DNA of 64,000 nucleotides from DAOUJW01 sp965218945 (GCA_965218945.1 OZ244718.1:2666001-2730000), one strand, 5' to 3'. Shown: positions 39,679-48,756, counted from the first letter of the stretch. Program-made: numbers and translations. Notes: a model not told the origin generated them from the sequence alone.

Positions 39679-40352
39679 CAGCGCTCGTCCATTAGCTGAA
39701 TTAAGTTGTCCACAACTTCGTTGAGGCTCATGTTGTTTGTGTTGAGCATGTATGCGTCGTCTCCCGGCCGCAGCGGCGAGTCGGCCCTGCTGCTGTCCAT
39801 CTCGTCCCTGGCCAGGAGGTTCTCCATCACCTGCTCGAGCTGAGGCGACTGGCCTCGCTCTTTCATCTCGCTATAGCGACGCCGGGCGCGCTCTTCGCTG
39901 GAGGCGGTCAGGAATACCTTGAGGTCTGCGTCCGGCAGCACCACTGTCCCTATGTCTCTTCCCACCATGACAATCCGACCCTCCCTCGCCATATCGCGCT
40001 GGCGGGCCACCATCGCCCGCCTGACCCCGCTGTAGCTCGACACCAGTGATACCCACCCGTCCACGTCCCTGCTCCTCAGCTCTCCCCCGACCTCGCGTCC
40101 GTCCACCATGATCCTCGGCCCGCCAAGAGTGTCTCTGTAGGCCATTTCTATCTGAATACGGTTCGCCAGCGCTGTCACCTCTGTTTCATCCTCGTGGCTC
40201 ACTCCGTCCCTGAGAGCTGCCCAGGTGACGGCCCGGTACATTACTCCGGTATCGATGAAGCGATACGCGAGTCGAAGCGCCAAGAGGCCACCCACGGCCG
40301 TTTTCCCTGATGCTACGGGGCCGTCTATTGCGATGGTGGAAGGCTTGGGCAA
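39678..40352 (-). CDS. cmk: Cytidylate kinase
   Basis: Cmk phosphorylates CMP and dCMP. With the TTG start at 40,352 the protein has 224 residues, close to the 227 of E. coli. The P-loop is IDGPVASGKTAVG at about residues 8-20, followed by YRFIDTGVMYRAVTWAAL and the C-terminal RDEMDSSRADSPLRPGDDAY. An ATG at 40,406 is in frame but lies inside the -10 box of the promoter at 40,406-40,434, so it cannot be translated; the TTG has GGAGGG 7 bases upstream. It heads the cmk-plsC-glmS-dgt run. Confidence 0.95.
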   Translation of the reverse strand: MPKPSTIAIDGPVASGKTAVGGLLALRLAYRFIDTGVMYRAVTWAALRDGVSHEDETEVTALANRIQIEMAYRDTLGGPRIMVDGREVGGELRSRDVDGWVSLVSSYSGVRRAMVARQRDMAREGRIVMVGRDIGTVVLPDADLKVFLTASSEERARRRYSEMKERGQSPQLEQVMENLLARDEMDSSRADSPLRPGDDAYMLNTNNMSLNEVVDNLIQLMDER

Positions 40353-40703
40353 GCCGAACCCTCCGTAAAGGCTGGAGGAGATTTGCTGCACTGGAAACAA
40401 GGCCAATTATAAGTCCCTGGCATTGTACAGGCAAGGGTTTGTGCTGGAGGGCGTTTGAAGAGCGGGGGTTTACCAAGAAGACAGGGGTTGTTTAAAGCCA
40501 GTCAAGATTTGCTCGCGTGGACAAGGAACTCAGATTCCATTGGTCCTTATGAATCCTCTAATCCCATAAGGGTAACGTCTTCGGTCTGCCCTGATCTTTC
40601 TGGGTTCGATCCGGATATTGGTTAGGCCTGATCTTTCAAGGATAGCGGCTAATATCTGAGAAGTAGGTATATTATGGCCCTGAATGACATTGTTGCCAAC
40701 CCC
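40353..40703. other. Intergenic stretch upstream of cmk
   Basis: It contains the cmk promoter and, near 40,590-40,655, two imperfect direct copies of a segment beginning CCTGATCTTTC. No gene or RNA is recognised. Confidence 0.5.
40406..40434 (-). promoter_or_regulatory. Promoter of cmk-plsC-glmS-dgt
   Basis: Minus-strand TTGCCT (40,434-40,429), exactly 17 bases and a perfect TATAAT (40,411-40,406). It decides the cmk start at 40,352. Confidence 0.7.
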
Positions 40704-41450
40704 TCACAAGTCGACCGTGTCGTCTAGCGTAGTCCGCAAGGTCTCCAGTTCTGGAGCGTCAAGGACTGCCGAAATACAGTCTTGGCTTCCGGCAACGCAG
40801 GTGTCCAGGGTATCAATGTCGGAAGAGACGCACCAAGCCCTGTCTTCAGGCCACCAGATGTCGGGAGTTTGCCCGAACCACCTGTCGCCTAGCCAGCCGT
40901 GGAAGTCCGGCATGGCATCCAGGGGCCCTCTGAGCAGGATATAGTCTGCCTCCCTCCTAGATAGCTGCACCAATGCCTTTCCGACCCATTCTTCCGCTTG
41001 CCATCCAAAGAGCCGCCTGCCGTGTTGCCCGTCGAATAGTCCATAGCCGCGCCACACGGCGAAGTAGCAACGCTCCGGCGTAGTCGTAAACTGCTTGAGA
41101 ACGTCCAGCAATGCATGGCATTCTCGTTTGTTCAGCCAACGGTCCGGCTCGGCCAGCCCCTTGATATGCTCGCCTATTGCCAGGTTTGCCACCTCTCGGA
41201 AGGTCATGGCGGGGTGGACCGCCTTGTTATTCTCTTGTGCCAACTGCGACCAACGGACAGGCTCCCAACTCTTGTCGGGAGCCTGTATCGCGGCCATGTG
41301 GTAGAGCCGAGCGTAGGCGTCATAGCCTTCTGGAGCTAACCACCCCACAGTCTTGCCGTGCCCTCTTCTGCGCCACCACGACGCCAGTCTATCCCGAAGC
41401 CAGTGGGCCGGCTCGGTAGACTGCATCAGCTCGATTCTACTTGTCAACAT
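40704..41450 (-). CDS. Conserved hypothetical protein (actinobacterial-type)
   Basis: This 248-residue protein is not assigned to a function. Segments such as TTPERCYFAVWRGYGLFDGQ, ADYILLRGPLD and WWPEDRAWCVSSDIDTLDTC followed by VAGSQDCISAVLDAPELETL recall a hypothetical family I know mainly from actinobacteria. I take the ATG at 41,450 because it overlaps the stop of the upstream gene, which suggests coupling; the frame is open further upstream to 41,618. There is no membrane segment. Its position between an insertion sequence and a housekeeping operon suggests accessory DNA. Confidence 0.65.
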   Translation of the reverse strand: MLTSRIELMQSTEPAHWLRDRLASWWRRRGHGKTVGWLAPEGYDAYARLYHMAAIQAPDKSWEPVRWSQLAQENNKAVHPAMTFREVANLAIGEHIKGLAEPDRWLNKRECHALLDVLKQFTTTPERCYFAVWRGYGLFDGQHGRRLFGWQAEEWVGKALVQLSRREADYILLRGPLDAMPDFHGWLGDRWFGQTPDIWWPEDRAWCVSSDIDTLDTCVAGSQDCISAVLDAPELETLRTTLDDTVDL

Positions 41451-41956
41451 CCTGACACGTACTCCCTGTTGGAAGTGAAAGCGTAGTATCGCTTCCCGTC
41501 CCAGCCATCCATCATGTGGGCGCTGGTTCCATGATACCATCTGTCTATGCAGGTTCCTCGGGAGTTGGCTCGCACCGAGTACCCATAGTCCACGCTTCGG
41601 GTATCTACTGGCCCCCAAGGTTCAATGTTAAAGCACACTGAACCTATGCAATGGGTCTCCCGCAGTGTGCCCTCGTATCCGAACACACATTCAAAGGAGT
41701 TGAAGGCGAACTGGTCCAGCATCCTGACTATGGCTTTCACACTGGCGGAGTAGGTCAATACCCGGAGTTGGTCGTAGCCTGCAAACAGGTTCCAGTCGAA
41801 CTGCTTCTCGTCCAGGAAGCGGGCGTGGGCCACCCGAAGCCCGGTCCCATCGTCCATGTCGAATCCCAACTTTTCCCCAAATCTAGGCACGCCCATTGTC
41901 ATACCGACCTCCTCAAACTCGCCATTGCGAGGCGTCACAACGCTGATAGGATACAC
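41444..41956 (-). CDS. Hypothetical protein, partner of the overlapping gene
   Basis: This 170-residue protein has no assignment that I can support. The segment DWNLFAGYDQLRVLTYSASVKAIVRMLDQF with FECVFGYEG (near residues 53-95) faintly recalls the N-terminus of phospholipase D-like helicase-associated proteins. The catalytic HKD motif is absent, so any such relation would be a truncated or diverged form. The stop overlaps the start of the next gene by 7 bases. It begins 62 bases from the second insertion sequence. A cysteine-rich tail (CIGSVCFN, RGTCID, SGC) is notable. Confidence 0.5.
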   Translation of the reverse strand: MYPISVVTPRNGEFEEVGMTMGVPRFGEKLGFDMDDGTGLRVAHARFLDEKQFDWNLFAGYDQLRVLTYSASVKAIVRMLDQFAFNSFECVFGYEGTLRETHCIGSVCFNIEPWGPVDTRSVDYGYSVRANSRGTCIDRWYHGTSAHMMDGWDGKRYYAFTSNREYVSGC

Positions 41957-42018
41957 GGCCTTTCAGGAAAGGCGTCAAGGGCGATGGTCTCTAAAGTTTA
42001 ACAGATATACCACACTCC

Positions 42019-42978
42019 CTTATTCTCTCACAAGAAAAGGTACAGGTTGTAGAATGAGATATGACAAGGATACCGATACGGACAATAATAGAGACGTGGA
42101 AGGCATGTGGTCAGAACAGTTCAGAAGCAGCCAGTCAGCTAGGTATAGACCGGCGTACTGTGAAGCGCTGGGTGGACCGTGGGCGACAACCCTGGGGCTA
42201 CGTCCGGTGGCGCGGGGTACAGCGCCAGTCCACAGCTCCCAAACATCCCAAGCGTGTGCTGAGTGGGGAGGCTGCGGCCCGGGTACGAATGTGGAGGGAA
42301 GCGACGGGTTTCTGTCGGGAGAAGCTGGCGGTCATGGCAAAGTCAGAGGGGTTAGAGGCATCGGCATCGACCATTCACAGGTACTTACACAGAGTGGGAC
42401 TGGTCCGTCCCAGTACCAAACGACGACGGCCCCGATTCCAGAACGGCCAGGTCATGCGACCCAGTAACTGTCCCGGACTTGGTTACCTCCAGATGGACGT
42501 GAAGTACGTGACTCCGGAGCTCTCCGGGTTGCCCTACACGTGCTACCTGTATGCTGCCATGGATATCTCCACCCGCTACAAGGTGGGGCTTATCCTCCCC
42601 AAAGTAGACGAAGCGGGATCGCTCCTTGCCTTGTACCATGCAACCAGGACACTGCCCTTCCCTGTGTGTTACGTGCAGACCGATAATGGCCTGGAGTTCC
42701 AGAGGCGCTTTCACGCCAAGTGTGAGGAGGTGGGACTAGAGCATTTCTACATCCACAAGAGTTCCCCTAATGAGAATGCGGTGATTGAGCGCAGCTTTCG
42801 CACGGATGAAGAGGAGTTCTTCTTCTGGTTGGAGGAGGCCCCTCGAGACCACCTGGAGTTGAATGCCTGGTACCAGCGCTACTTGGATACCTACAACACC
42901 ATACGCCCTCATATGGGCATCAATATGCTGACTCCAAAGAAGGCTATCACCCTGTACCAAAACTCCTGAGAGAATAAG
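42019..42978 (+). mobile_element. IS481/IS3-like insertion sequence with 6-bp target duplication
   Basis: The 960-bp element has perfect 12-bp ends, CTTATTCTCTCA at 42,019-42,030 and its inverse TGAGAGAATAAG at 42,967-42,978. The hexamer CACTCC flanks it directly on both sides (42,013-42,018 and 42,979-42,984), a clear target duplication. One intact transposase gene lies inside. Confidence 0.85.
42061..42969 (+). CDS. rve-type (IS481-like) transposase
   Basis: The 302-residue protein has an N-terminal helix-turn-helix (NSSEAASQLGIDRRTVKRWV) and a retroviral-integrase core. The DDE triad is visible as YLQMDVKYVTPE (Asp), YVQTDNGLEFQ (Asp) and PNENAVIERSFRTDEEEF (Glu), followed by the usual YNTIRPHMGINMLTP. 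It is a single frame, unlike the two-frame IS3 members, which favours the IS481 group. The stop lies within the right inverted repeat. The gene appears complete and the target duplication is still exact, so insertion was recent. Confidence 0.92.
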   Translation: MTRIPIRTIIETWKACGQNSSEAASQLGIDRRTVKRWVDRGRQPWGYVRWRGVQRQSTAPKHPKRVLSGEAAARVRMWREATGFCREKLAVMAKSEGLEASASTIHRYLHRVGLVRPSTKRRRPRFQNGQVMRPSNCPGLGYLQMDVKYVTPELSGLPYTCYLYAAMDISTRYKVGLILPKVDEAGSLLALYHATRTLPFPVCYVQTDNGLEFQRRFHAKCEEVGLEHFYIHKSSPNENAVIERSFRTDEEEFFFWLEEAPRDHLELNAWYQRYLDTYNTIRPHMGINMLTPKKAITLYQNS

Positions 42979-43093
42979 CACTCCTAGACTTAGTTACGTG
43001 TTTGAAGTAATATACGCTGGGTATTGTGTTCATCACTCATCCCCTTCCTGAGCGCATCCGCAGTCGACCTCTGGTGTAGAGACGAAAACTACA

Positions 43094-44917
43094 ATGCAAA
43101 TCCTCCTCAGGCTATTAGGCTTCTCCCTCCAGTACAAGAAAAGGCTGCTTGTGGCCTACATCTGCACCATCGCCGTAACCGCGTTCGCTCTGGCGATCCC
43201 TTGGATACTGGGTATCGCCGTGGACGAGGTGGTCAGGTCCGGAGAGGTTGGGCCGCTTATCTTCCTGGCGTCACTCATCCTGGTGATAAGCGTCCTGAGA
43301 GGGGTCGCAGCCTATGGGCAGCAGTACCTGGGCGAGGCCCTGGGCCAGAGGGTCGCCTACGACATTCGCAACACCTTCTACGAGCATTTGCAGCGCCTCA
43401 GTTTCGGCTTCCACGACAACCAGAGGTCCGGCGACCTGATGTCCCGGGCTACGGCGGACGTTGAGGGAGTGCGGATGTTCATCCAGGGAGGCGTGATCCG
43501 CGGCGGGTATATGGTGCTCCTGATACTGGGCGTCAGCGTCATCCTCATCATCTCCAGCTGGAAGCTGGCGCTGATGAGCCTGGTTTTTGTGCCTTTCATC
43601 ATATTGCGCACGGCCACCATCATGCTGGAGATGCGCCGCAACTGGATGGCCGAGCGGACGGAGATGGGGCACCTGAACACGGTGCTCCAAGAGAACCTGG
43701 CCGGTCAGCGTGTGGTCAAGGCCTTTGCCGCCGAAGACCTCGAAAGTGAGAAGTTCAACTACCACGCCTCGGAGGTCGCCAGATATGGCTTCACCGCCGA
43801 GAGGCTGCAGGCCATCACCACGTCCCTCAACAACTTCTTCCTCCTCGGAGGCACCGGCGTCATCCTGTGGTTCGGCGGACTTCAGGTGGTGAACGGAAGT
43901 ATGACGGAAGGGGAGCTGGTGTCATTCGTGCTGTTCATGGGACTGCTGGCCATACCGGTCCGCATGACGGCGTGGATAGTAAACAGCTTCTCCAGGGCAA
44001 TGTCCTCCGGCGAGCGCATCTTCTACGTTCTGGACGCGGAGTCGCCGGTGAAGGAGAAGCGTAACGCCCTGGATATTCCGCGAGTGAGGGGTGACGTGCG
44101 CTTTGAGGACGTGGCCTTCGGGTACAGTGAGCTTTCGCCGGTACTCAAGGGCGTGGACTTCGAGGCCCCCAGGACAAAGGTGATCGCCATCCTGGGCGCG
44201 CCCGGCAGCGGTAAGACCACCGTAGTGCACCTTATCCCCCGCTTCTACGACGTGACAGAGGGTCGCATAACCGTCGACGGGATGGACATCCGCGACGTCA
44301 CCCTGGCCTCCCTGCGCCGCAACGTGGGCATCGTCCAGCAGGACGTGTTCATATTCACATCGACTATCCGGGCGAACATCGCCTACGGCTCCGTTGATGC
44401 TCCCATGGAGGACGTGGTGCGCGCGGCCAAGGCGGCCCAGCTTCACGACTACATCGAGAGTATGCCGGACGGATACGACACCTACGTAGGAGAGCGCGGC
44501 GTGACCCTGTCCGGCGGACAGAGGCAGCGCCTCGCAATTGCCCGCACGCTACTGCTGGACCCGCCCATCCTCATCCTGGACGACTCAACCTCCAGCGTGG
44601 ACACTGAGACGGAACACCTCATACGCCAGGCGCTGGACACGCTGATTCAGGGCAGGACCACCTTCGTCATTGCCCATCGCCTGAGCAGCGTGAAGAACGC
44701 CGATATGATACTGGTGATGAAGGAAGGCAGGGTTGTGCAGCAGGGCGTCCACGAGGAGCTTGTGAGTGTGCCCGGCCCGTACCAGGAGATATACGAGCTC
44801 CAGCTTCGTCCGCAGGAGGTGGAGGTCAACGGCGGCGGCAGCCTGACCTCCGGGGGAACGGGAGCTGCCTCGGTTGGCCGTGAGACCAGGACTCTGAACG
44901 TGGAAGGGACTTCCTAG
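43094..44917 (+). CDS. ABC exporter half with degenerate ATPase site (subunit A)
   Basis: This 607-residue protein fuses a six-helix membrane domain (about 1-320) to an ATPase domain (340-580). Walker A is LGAPGSGKTTVVHL, the signature is TLSGGQRQRLAIAR and Walker B is ILILDDSTSSVD. The residue after the Walker B aspartate is Asp rather than catalytic Glu, the hallmark of the degenerate partner in heterodimeric exporters such as TM287/288 or BmrCD. The next gene, 2 bases on, encodes the canonical partner. Substrates of such pumps are lipids or drugs; none is implied here. Confidence 0.93.
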   Translation: MQILLRLLGFSLQYKKRLLVAYICTIAVTAFALAIPWILGIAVDEVVRSGEVGPLIFLASLILVISVLRGVAAYGQQYLGEALGQRVAYDIRNTFYEHLQRLSFGFHDNQRSGDLMSRATADVEGVRMFIQGGVIRGGYMVLLILGVSVILIISSWKLALMSLVFVPFIILRTATIMLEMRRNWMAERTEMGHLNTVLQENLAGQRVVKAFAAEDLESEKFNYHASEVARYGFTAERLQAITTSLNNFFLLGGTGVILWFGGLQVVNGSMTEGELVSFVLFMGLLAIPVRMTAWIVNSFSRAMSSGERIFYVLDAESPVKEKRNALDIPRVRGDVRFEDVAFGYSELSPVLKGVDFEAPRTKVIAILGAPGSGKTTVVHLIPRFYDVTEGRITVDGMDIRDVTLASLRRNVGIVQQDVFIFTSTIRANIAYGSVDAPMEDVVRAAKAAQLHDYIESMPDGYDTYVGERGVTLSGGQRQRLAIARTLLLDPPILILDDSTSSVDTETEHLIRQALDTLIQGRTTFVIAHRLSSVKNADMILVMKEGRVVQQGVHEELVSVPGPYQEIYELQLRPQEVEVNGGGSLTSGGTGAASVGRETRTLNVEGTS

Positions 44918-44919
44918 CC

Positions 44920-46791
44920 ATGCAGTGGGGAGGACTTGGCCAGGGCGGGATGAACCCCAATCTTCCGGGTGTCAAGGAGGTGCGCCGGATACGCGGCCGT
45001 CTCAGCCTGGTCCTGGAGGACACGGAATTCGGCAAGGTGTACGACCAGACCGTGATCCTGCGCCTGGCGCAGTACCTGAAGCCTCACTGGAAGATGACCC
45101 TGGTGAGCCTGGTGGCAATGCTGCTGTACATCGGCACCCAGATAGCGGTGCCCGTGCTGGTGGGGGAGGCCATCGACCGGTACTTGCGGGACCCCGACCT
45201 CTCCGTGCCGGAGCGAGTGTCAGGGCTGCACGGGATTGGCTTGATGTTCGCCGGTGTTGTTGTCCTCAACTTGGTGGGGAACTTCATCCACCTGCGCGGT
45301 CTGGCCAGGGTCAACATGTCGGTGCTGTACAAGCTGCGCAGCGACATGCACGCCCATCTCCAGCGACTCTCCACCCAATTCTTCGACCACAACGAGGTGG
45401 GGAGGCTGATGAGCCGCGTCCAGAACGACACCACGGCCCTCCAGGAGTTCATGACCATATTTGTGGTGGGCTTCGCTGAGGTGCTGAGCCTGATCTTGAT
45501 CGTTTTGGTAATGATGAACCGGAACATGGACCTGGCGCTGCTCTGCTTTATTGTCATGCCCGTTTTCGTGGTCATAATGATCTTCTGGCAGATCCGCGCC
45601 CGGCGAGCCTTCATGCGCATTCGCTACGCCATTTCCGGCGTGAACGCCAGCCTCCAGGAGAACATAACCGGCGTGCGAGTCACCCAGAGCATGAACAGGG
45701 AGAAGGTCAACCTGTCCCAGTTCGACGAGTTGAACGCCGAGCACCTGGACGCCAACCTCTACGCCAGCAAACTCACCGCCGGCCTGATGCCAACCGTGGA
45801 GGTGCTCACAGCAGTCGCCTTCGGAATCCTGATAGTCGTCGGTGGCAGGATGGAGCAGACCGGCTCCATAGAGCTTGGGACAATGGTGACCTTCGCCCTG
45901 CTGGTGCAGCGGTTCTTCGAGCCCATCCGCGCCCTGGTTATGCAGTACGCCATGATGCAGAGAGCCATGACGGCGGGTATGCGCATATTCGAGCTTCTGG
46001 ACGTGGAGCCGGACCTGGTGGACAAGCCGGACGCCCGGGCGCTTCCTCCCATCAGGGGGAATGTGAAGTTCGACCACGTGTCATTCTCCTATAACCCTGA
46101 GGTGCAGGTGCTGGACGACGTGTCCGTGGAGGTGGCCCCGGGAGAGTCGATGGCGATAGTGGGTCCTACCGGCGCGGGAAAGACGACTATGGTTGCCCTG
46201 GTCACACGCTTCTACGATGTCGGTCAGGGGAGCATTACGGTGGACGGGCATGACCTGCGGGACATCACCCGCTCCTCCCTGGCCGGCCAGATGAGCCTGG
46301 TGCTCCAGGAGCCGTTTCTGTACTCGACTACCGTTGCCGACAACATACGCTTCGCCAACCGGAAGGCCACCCAGGAGGACATCGAGAAGGCGACGAAGGC
46401 CCTGGGCGCCCACGACTACATCATGCGACTGCCCAACGGCTACGAGACGGTGCTCCACGAGCGAGGCAGCAACCTCAGCGTGGGTCAGAGGCAGCTCATC
46501 GCCTTTGCCCGGGCGCTGGTGGCCGACCCGCGAATCCTGATCCTGGACGAGGCCACCGCCAACGTGGACAGCTATACGGAGCGTCTGATACAGGATGCTC
46601 TGAAGGAGCTGCTGCGAGGCCGGACGGCCATCATCATCGCACACAGGCTCTCCACAATCCAGGACGCGGACAAGATACTGGTGATGCAGCAGGGGCGCAT
46701 AGCGGAGCTTGGGAAACACAACGACCTGCTGGCCCTGAACGGCCTGTACGCCAAGCTGTACGCAATGAACTTCCAGGACCTGCCGGTCTAG
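44920..46791 (+). CDS. ABC exporter half with canonical ATPase site (subunit B)
   Basis: This 623-residue protein is the partner of the previous gene, which ends 2 bases upstream. Six membrane helices fill about residues 55-340. In the ATPase domain Walker A is VGPTGAGKTTMVAL and Walker B is ILILDEATANVD, with the catalytic Glu present. Its signature reads NLSVGQRQL, where SVGQ replaces SGGQ; this faces the other subunit's nucleotide, so one of the two ATP sites is impaired, as expected for an asymmetric exporter. The N-terminal 50 residues form an extra cytosolic elbow (LPGVKEVRRIRGRLSLVLED). Confidence 0.93.
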   Translation: MQWGGLGQGGMNPNLPGVKEVRRIRGRLSLVLEDTEFGKVYDQTVILRLAQYLKPHWKMTLVSLVAMLLYIGTQIAVPVLVGEAIDRYLRDPDLSVPERVSGLHGIGLMFAGVVVLNLVGNFIHLRGLARVNMSVLYKLRSDMHAHLQRLSTQFFDHNEVGRLMSRVQNDTTALQEFMTIFVVGFAEVLSLILIVLVMMNRNMDLALLCFIVMPVFVVIMIFWQIRARRAFMRIRYAISGVNASLQENITGVRVTQSMNREKVNLSQFDELNAEHLDANLYASKLTAGLMPTVEVLTAVAFGILIVVGGRMEQTGSIELGTMVTFALLVQRFFEPIRALVMQYAMMQRAMTAGMRIFELLDVEPDLVDKPDARALPPIRGNVKFDHVSFSYNPEVQVLDDVSVEVAPGESMAIVGPTGAGKTTMVALVTRFYDVGQGSITVDGHDLRDITRSSLAGQMSLVLQEPFLYSTTVADNIRFANRKATQEDIEKATKALGAHDYIMRLPNGYETVLHERGSNLSVGQRQLIAFARALVADPRILILDEATANVDSYTERLIQDALKELLRGRTAIIIAHRLSTIQDADKILVMQQGRIAELGKHNDLLALNGLYAKLYAMNFQDLPV

Positions 46792-47126
46792 AGCGCGGCC
46801 CTGCGGGCGCGGTGGCCGCGGACAGGCACGGATACGATCGCGGCCCACAACGATATTTCTGTTGCGAATCAGGGGTTCGCTGTAGCATTGCCATCTTAAT
46901 ACGAGGGTGTTTACCGAATGTTTCTGTCATGTTATCGTATGAACAGTGTTGCGCCTTGAGGCGCGGGCAGTGGTATCATTGTCAATTGGGAGAAGCGCCC
47001 GGCTTGGTCTTGCTTGTGAGATTGAGCAACGATATCGACCGGAGCGCCAAGATAGCCGCCGGACACACCCGGCTCGCCGACGGCAGTAAATCGGAAACCA
47101 GTAATAGCCATCAATGAGAGGTCTCT
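46792..47126. other. Gene-free stretch between the exporter and the STAS gene
   Basis: A perfect 5-bp hairpin GCGCC-TTGA-GGCGC lies at 46,951-46,964, followed by a possible -10 TATCAT near 46,973. No gene, tRNA or known riboswitch is recognised. Confidence 0.45.
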
Positions 47127-47528
47127 ATGACAACTAGCGGACAGGAAGCCGGAGGAGGAGCACCCTGGACGGTCTCCGATACCAAGAATCTGGTGATACA
47201 GGGCGAGTTGGCCGGAGGGGCCCTGGTGGCCAAGGCCTCCGGCAGAGTGGACGGCGGAAACGCCAAGGATTTCCAGGAAGCCCTGGAGACCATGTTGAAG
47301 GACAATGTCAACACCTTTGTCCTGAACATGGAGAATCTGTCCTACATCAGCAGCGCCGGCCTCAGGGTGATACTGCTAATGGCCAAGCAGCTGCAGGGCA
47401 AGTCGGCAAAGTTTGGGATGTGCTCCCTCTCTGAGTCCATTAGCGAGGTGTTCCAGATCAGCGGATTCGACAAGATCATCCCGACTCATGCAACCCAAGC
47501 CGAGGCTATATCTTCCCTCGGAGCCTAG
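47127..47528 (+). CDS. STAS-domain anti-sigma factor antagonist
   Basis: This 133-residue protein is a SpoIIAA/RsbV-type antagonist. In such systems the unphosphorylated form binds the kinase and frees a sigma factor or another target. The STAS core has strands GELAGGALVAKASGRVDGGN and VLNMENLSYISSAGLRVILL; the serine of YISSAG is the usual phosphorylation site. An N-terminal extension of about 20 residues precedes the domain. GAGAGG lies before the ATG. A kinase gene follows after 150 bases, which supports the partner-switch assignment. Confidence 0.9.
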   Translation: MTTSGQEAGGGAPWTVSDTKNLVIQGELAGGALVAKASGRVDGGNAKDFQEALETMLKDNVNTFVLNMENLSYISSAGLRVILLMAKQLQGKSAKFGMCSLSESISEVFQISGFDKIIPTHATQAEAISSLGA

Positions 47529-47678
47529 CCTGACAGCCGTTCCGCAGCACGGGATGCCAACGAACGGGCGGAGCTTTGAGTAAGATGCTATGTTGCTAAA
47601 GGACTTTTGGGCAAAGCACAATCCGGATAGCGGCGAACCTATTCATGTCGGCCCGGGCTGGCGGAGCGGGGGCTGAGC

Positions 47679-48098
47679 TTGAGCGCGAATCTGATTCTGA
47701 CAGTCTTGTCAGGCCGCGAGGAGCTTGACAGGATAACAGAGTCCATAGAGGCTTTTGCAGAGGAGGAGGAGTGGCCGCCGGACCTCTTGTTCCGGATAAA
47801 CCTCGTCCTTGAGGAACTCGTGCTCAACATTATGGACTACGGCCACGACGACAACGAGCACGAGATCGAGATCGCTCTTACGTCGGTGTCTGACGCTGTG
47901 ACCATCAACATAACGGACGGAGGCCACGCTTTCGACCCGTTGACAGACGCTCCGGAGCCGGATACTACCGGTCCCATCGAGAGCCGGTCCATCGGCGGCC
48001 TTGGCGTTCACCTGGCGCGCGAGATGATGGACGAGATGGCGTACCGCCGCGAGAACGGCCGGAATTATCTGACCCTGACCAGCCACCGTACTGCGTGA
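47679..48098 (+). CDS. RsbW-like anti-sigma factor serine kinase
   Basis: This 139-residue HATPase-fold protein would phosphorylate the STAS antagonist encoded upstream. The N box is RINLVLEELVLNIMDYGH near residue 42, a DGGHAFDP motif is near 83, and the G box is SIGGLGVHLAREMMDEMAYR near 107, with ENGRNYLTL at the end. The start is a TTG at 47,679. No sigma factor gene is adjacent, so the target could be a distant sigma factor or another protein. Confidence 0.9.
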   Translation: MSANLILTVLSGREELDRITESIEAFAEEEEWPPDLLFRINLVLEELVLNIMDYGHDDNEHEIEIALTSVSDAVTINITDGGHAFDPLTDAPEPDTTGPIESRSIGGLGVHLAREMMDEMAYRRENGRNYLTLTSHRTA

Positions 48099-48170
48099 AG
48101 CCTCGCGCCCGCGTCGTTCTCTTCCCACTATTCCCATGACACGGGTATCCATTACAGTGGCGCCCTCACC

Positions 48171-48728
48171 ATGAGCGGTAATAGAGTTCGTAGACTGCTC
48201 CTGATACGACACTGCCAAGCGTCCGGGCAGCTTCCTGACGACTCGCTGACAGAAACTGGCTTCAGGCAGACCGAGGCGCTCGCAGACTTCCTGTCCGGCA
48301 GACGGATAGACGCAGTGATTTCGAGCGCCTTCAAGCGAGCCCAGCAGACCATTGAGCCCTTTGCCGCGTCGACCGGACTGACAGTTCGAGTGGATACGCG
48401 CCTGAATGAACGCAGGCTCTCCGACGGCCCCCTGGACAACTGGCGCGAGGTGATCCGCGCTTCATTCGATGACCTGGACACGCGAGCGCCCGGCGGCGAG
48501 TCCGGCCGCGAGGTGCTGGAGCGGGCTTGGGCTTGCCTGAGCGAGCTTCTGGACGGCGGCTACAGCCTTCCCCTGGCGGTGACCCACGGTAACCTGATGA
48601 GTCTTGTCCTAAGCTCCCTCGACCCCAGCTTTGGCTACAAGGGCTGGGAGTCTCTGTCCAATCCCGACGTGTACCTTCTGCAGGAGACCGAAGACGGTCG
48701 GCTGGCCTTTGAGAGGTTGTGGAAGTAG
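48171..48728 (+). CDS. Histidine phosphatase family protein (phosphoglycerate mutase-like)
   Basis: This 185-residue protein has the histidine phosphatase fold with the catalytic RHC in LLLIRHCQASGQ near residue 14. Most relatives have RHG; Cys here is a known but less frequent form. The second catalytic region shows SSAFKRAQQTIEPF and ERRLSDGPLDNW, and the C-terminal His is in AVTHGNLMSLV. Candidates include cobalamin or sugar phosphate phosphatases and general phosphomonoesterases. It lies 72 bases behind the kinase gene and may be co-transcribed. Confidence 0.87.
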   Translation: MSGNRVRRLLLIRHCQASGQLPDDSLTETGFRQTEALADFLSGRRIDAVISSAFKRAQQTIEPFAASTGLTVRVDTRLNERRLSDGPLDNWREVIRASFDDLDTRAPGGESGREVLERAWACLSELLDGGYSLPLAVTHGNLMSLVLSSLDPSFGYKGWESLSNPDVYLLQETEDGRLAFERLWK

Positions 48729-48756
48729 CGGCGCGTCCATGGGCCCCGCGCGGCGG

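Noticed and set aside
40353..40406. ATG at 40,406 as start of cmk
   Set aside because: Its first base is part of the -10 box of a good promoter, so it cannot be in the message; the TTG at 40,352 has GGAGGG.
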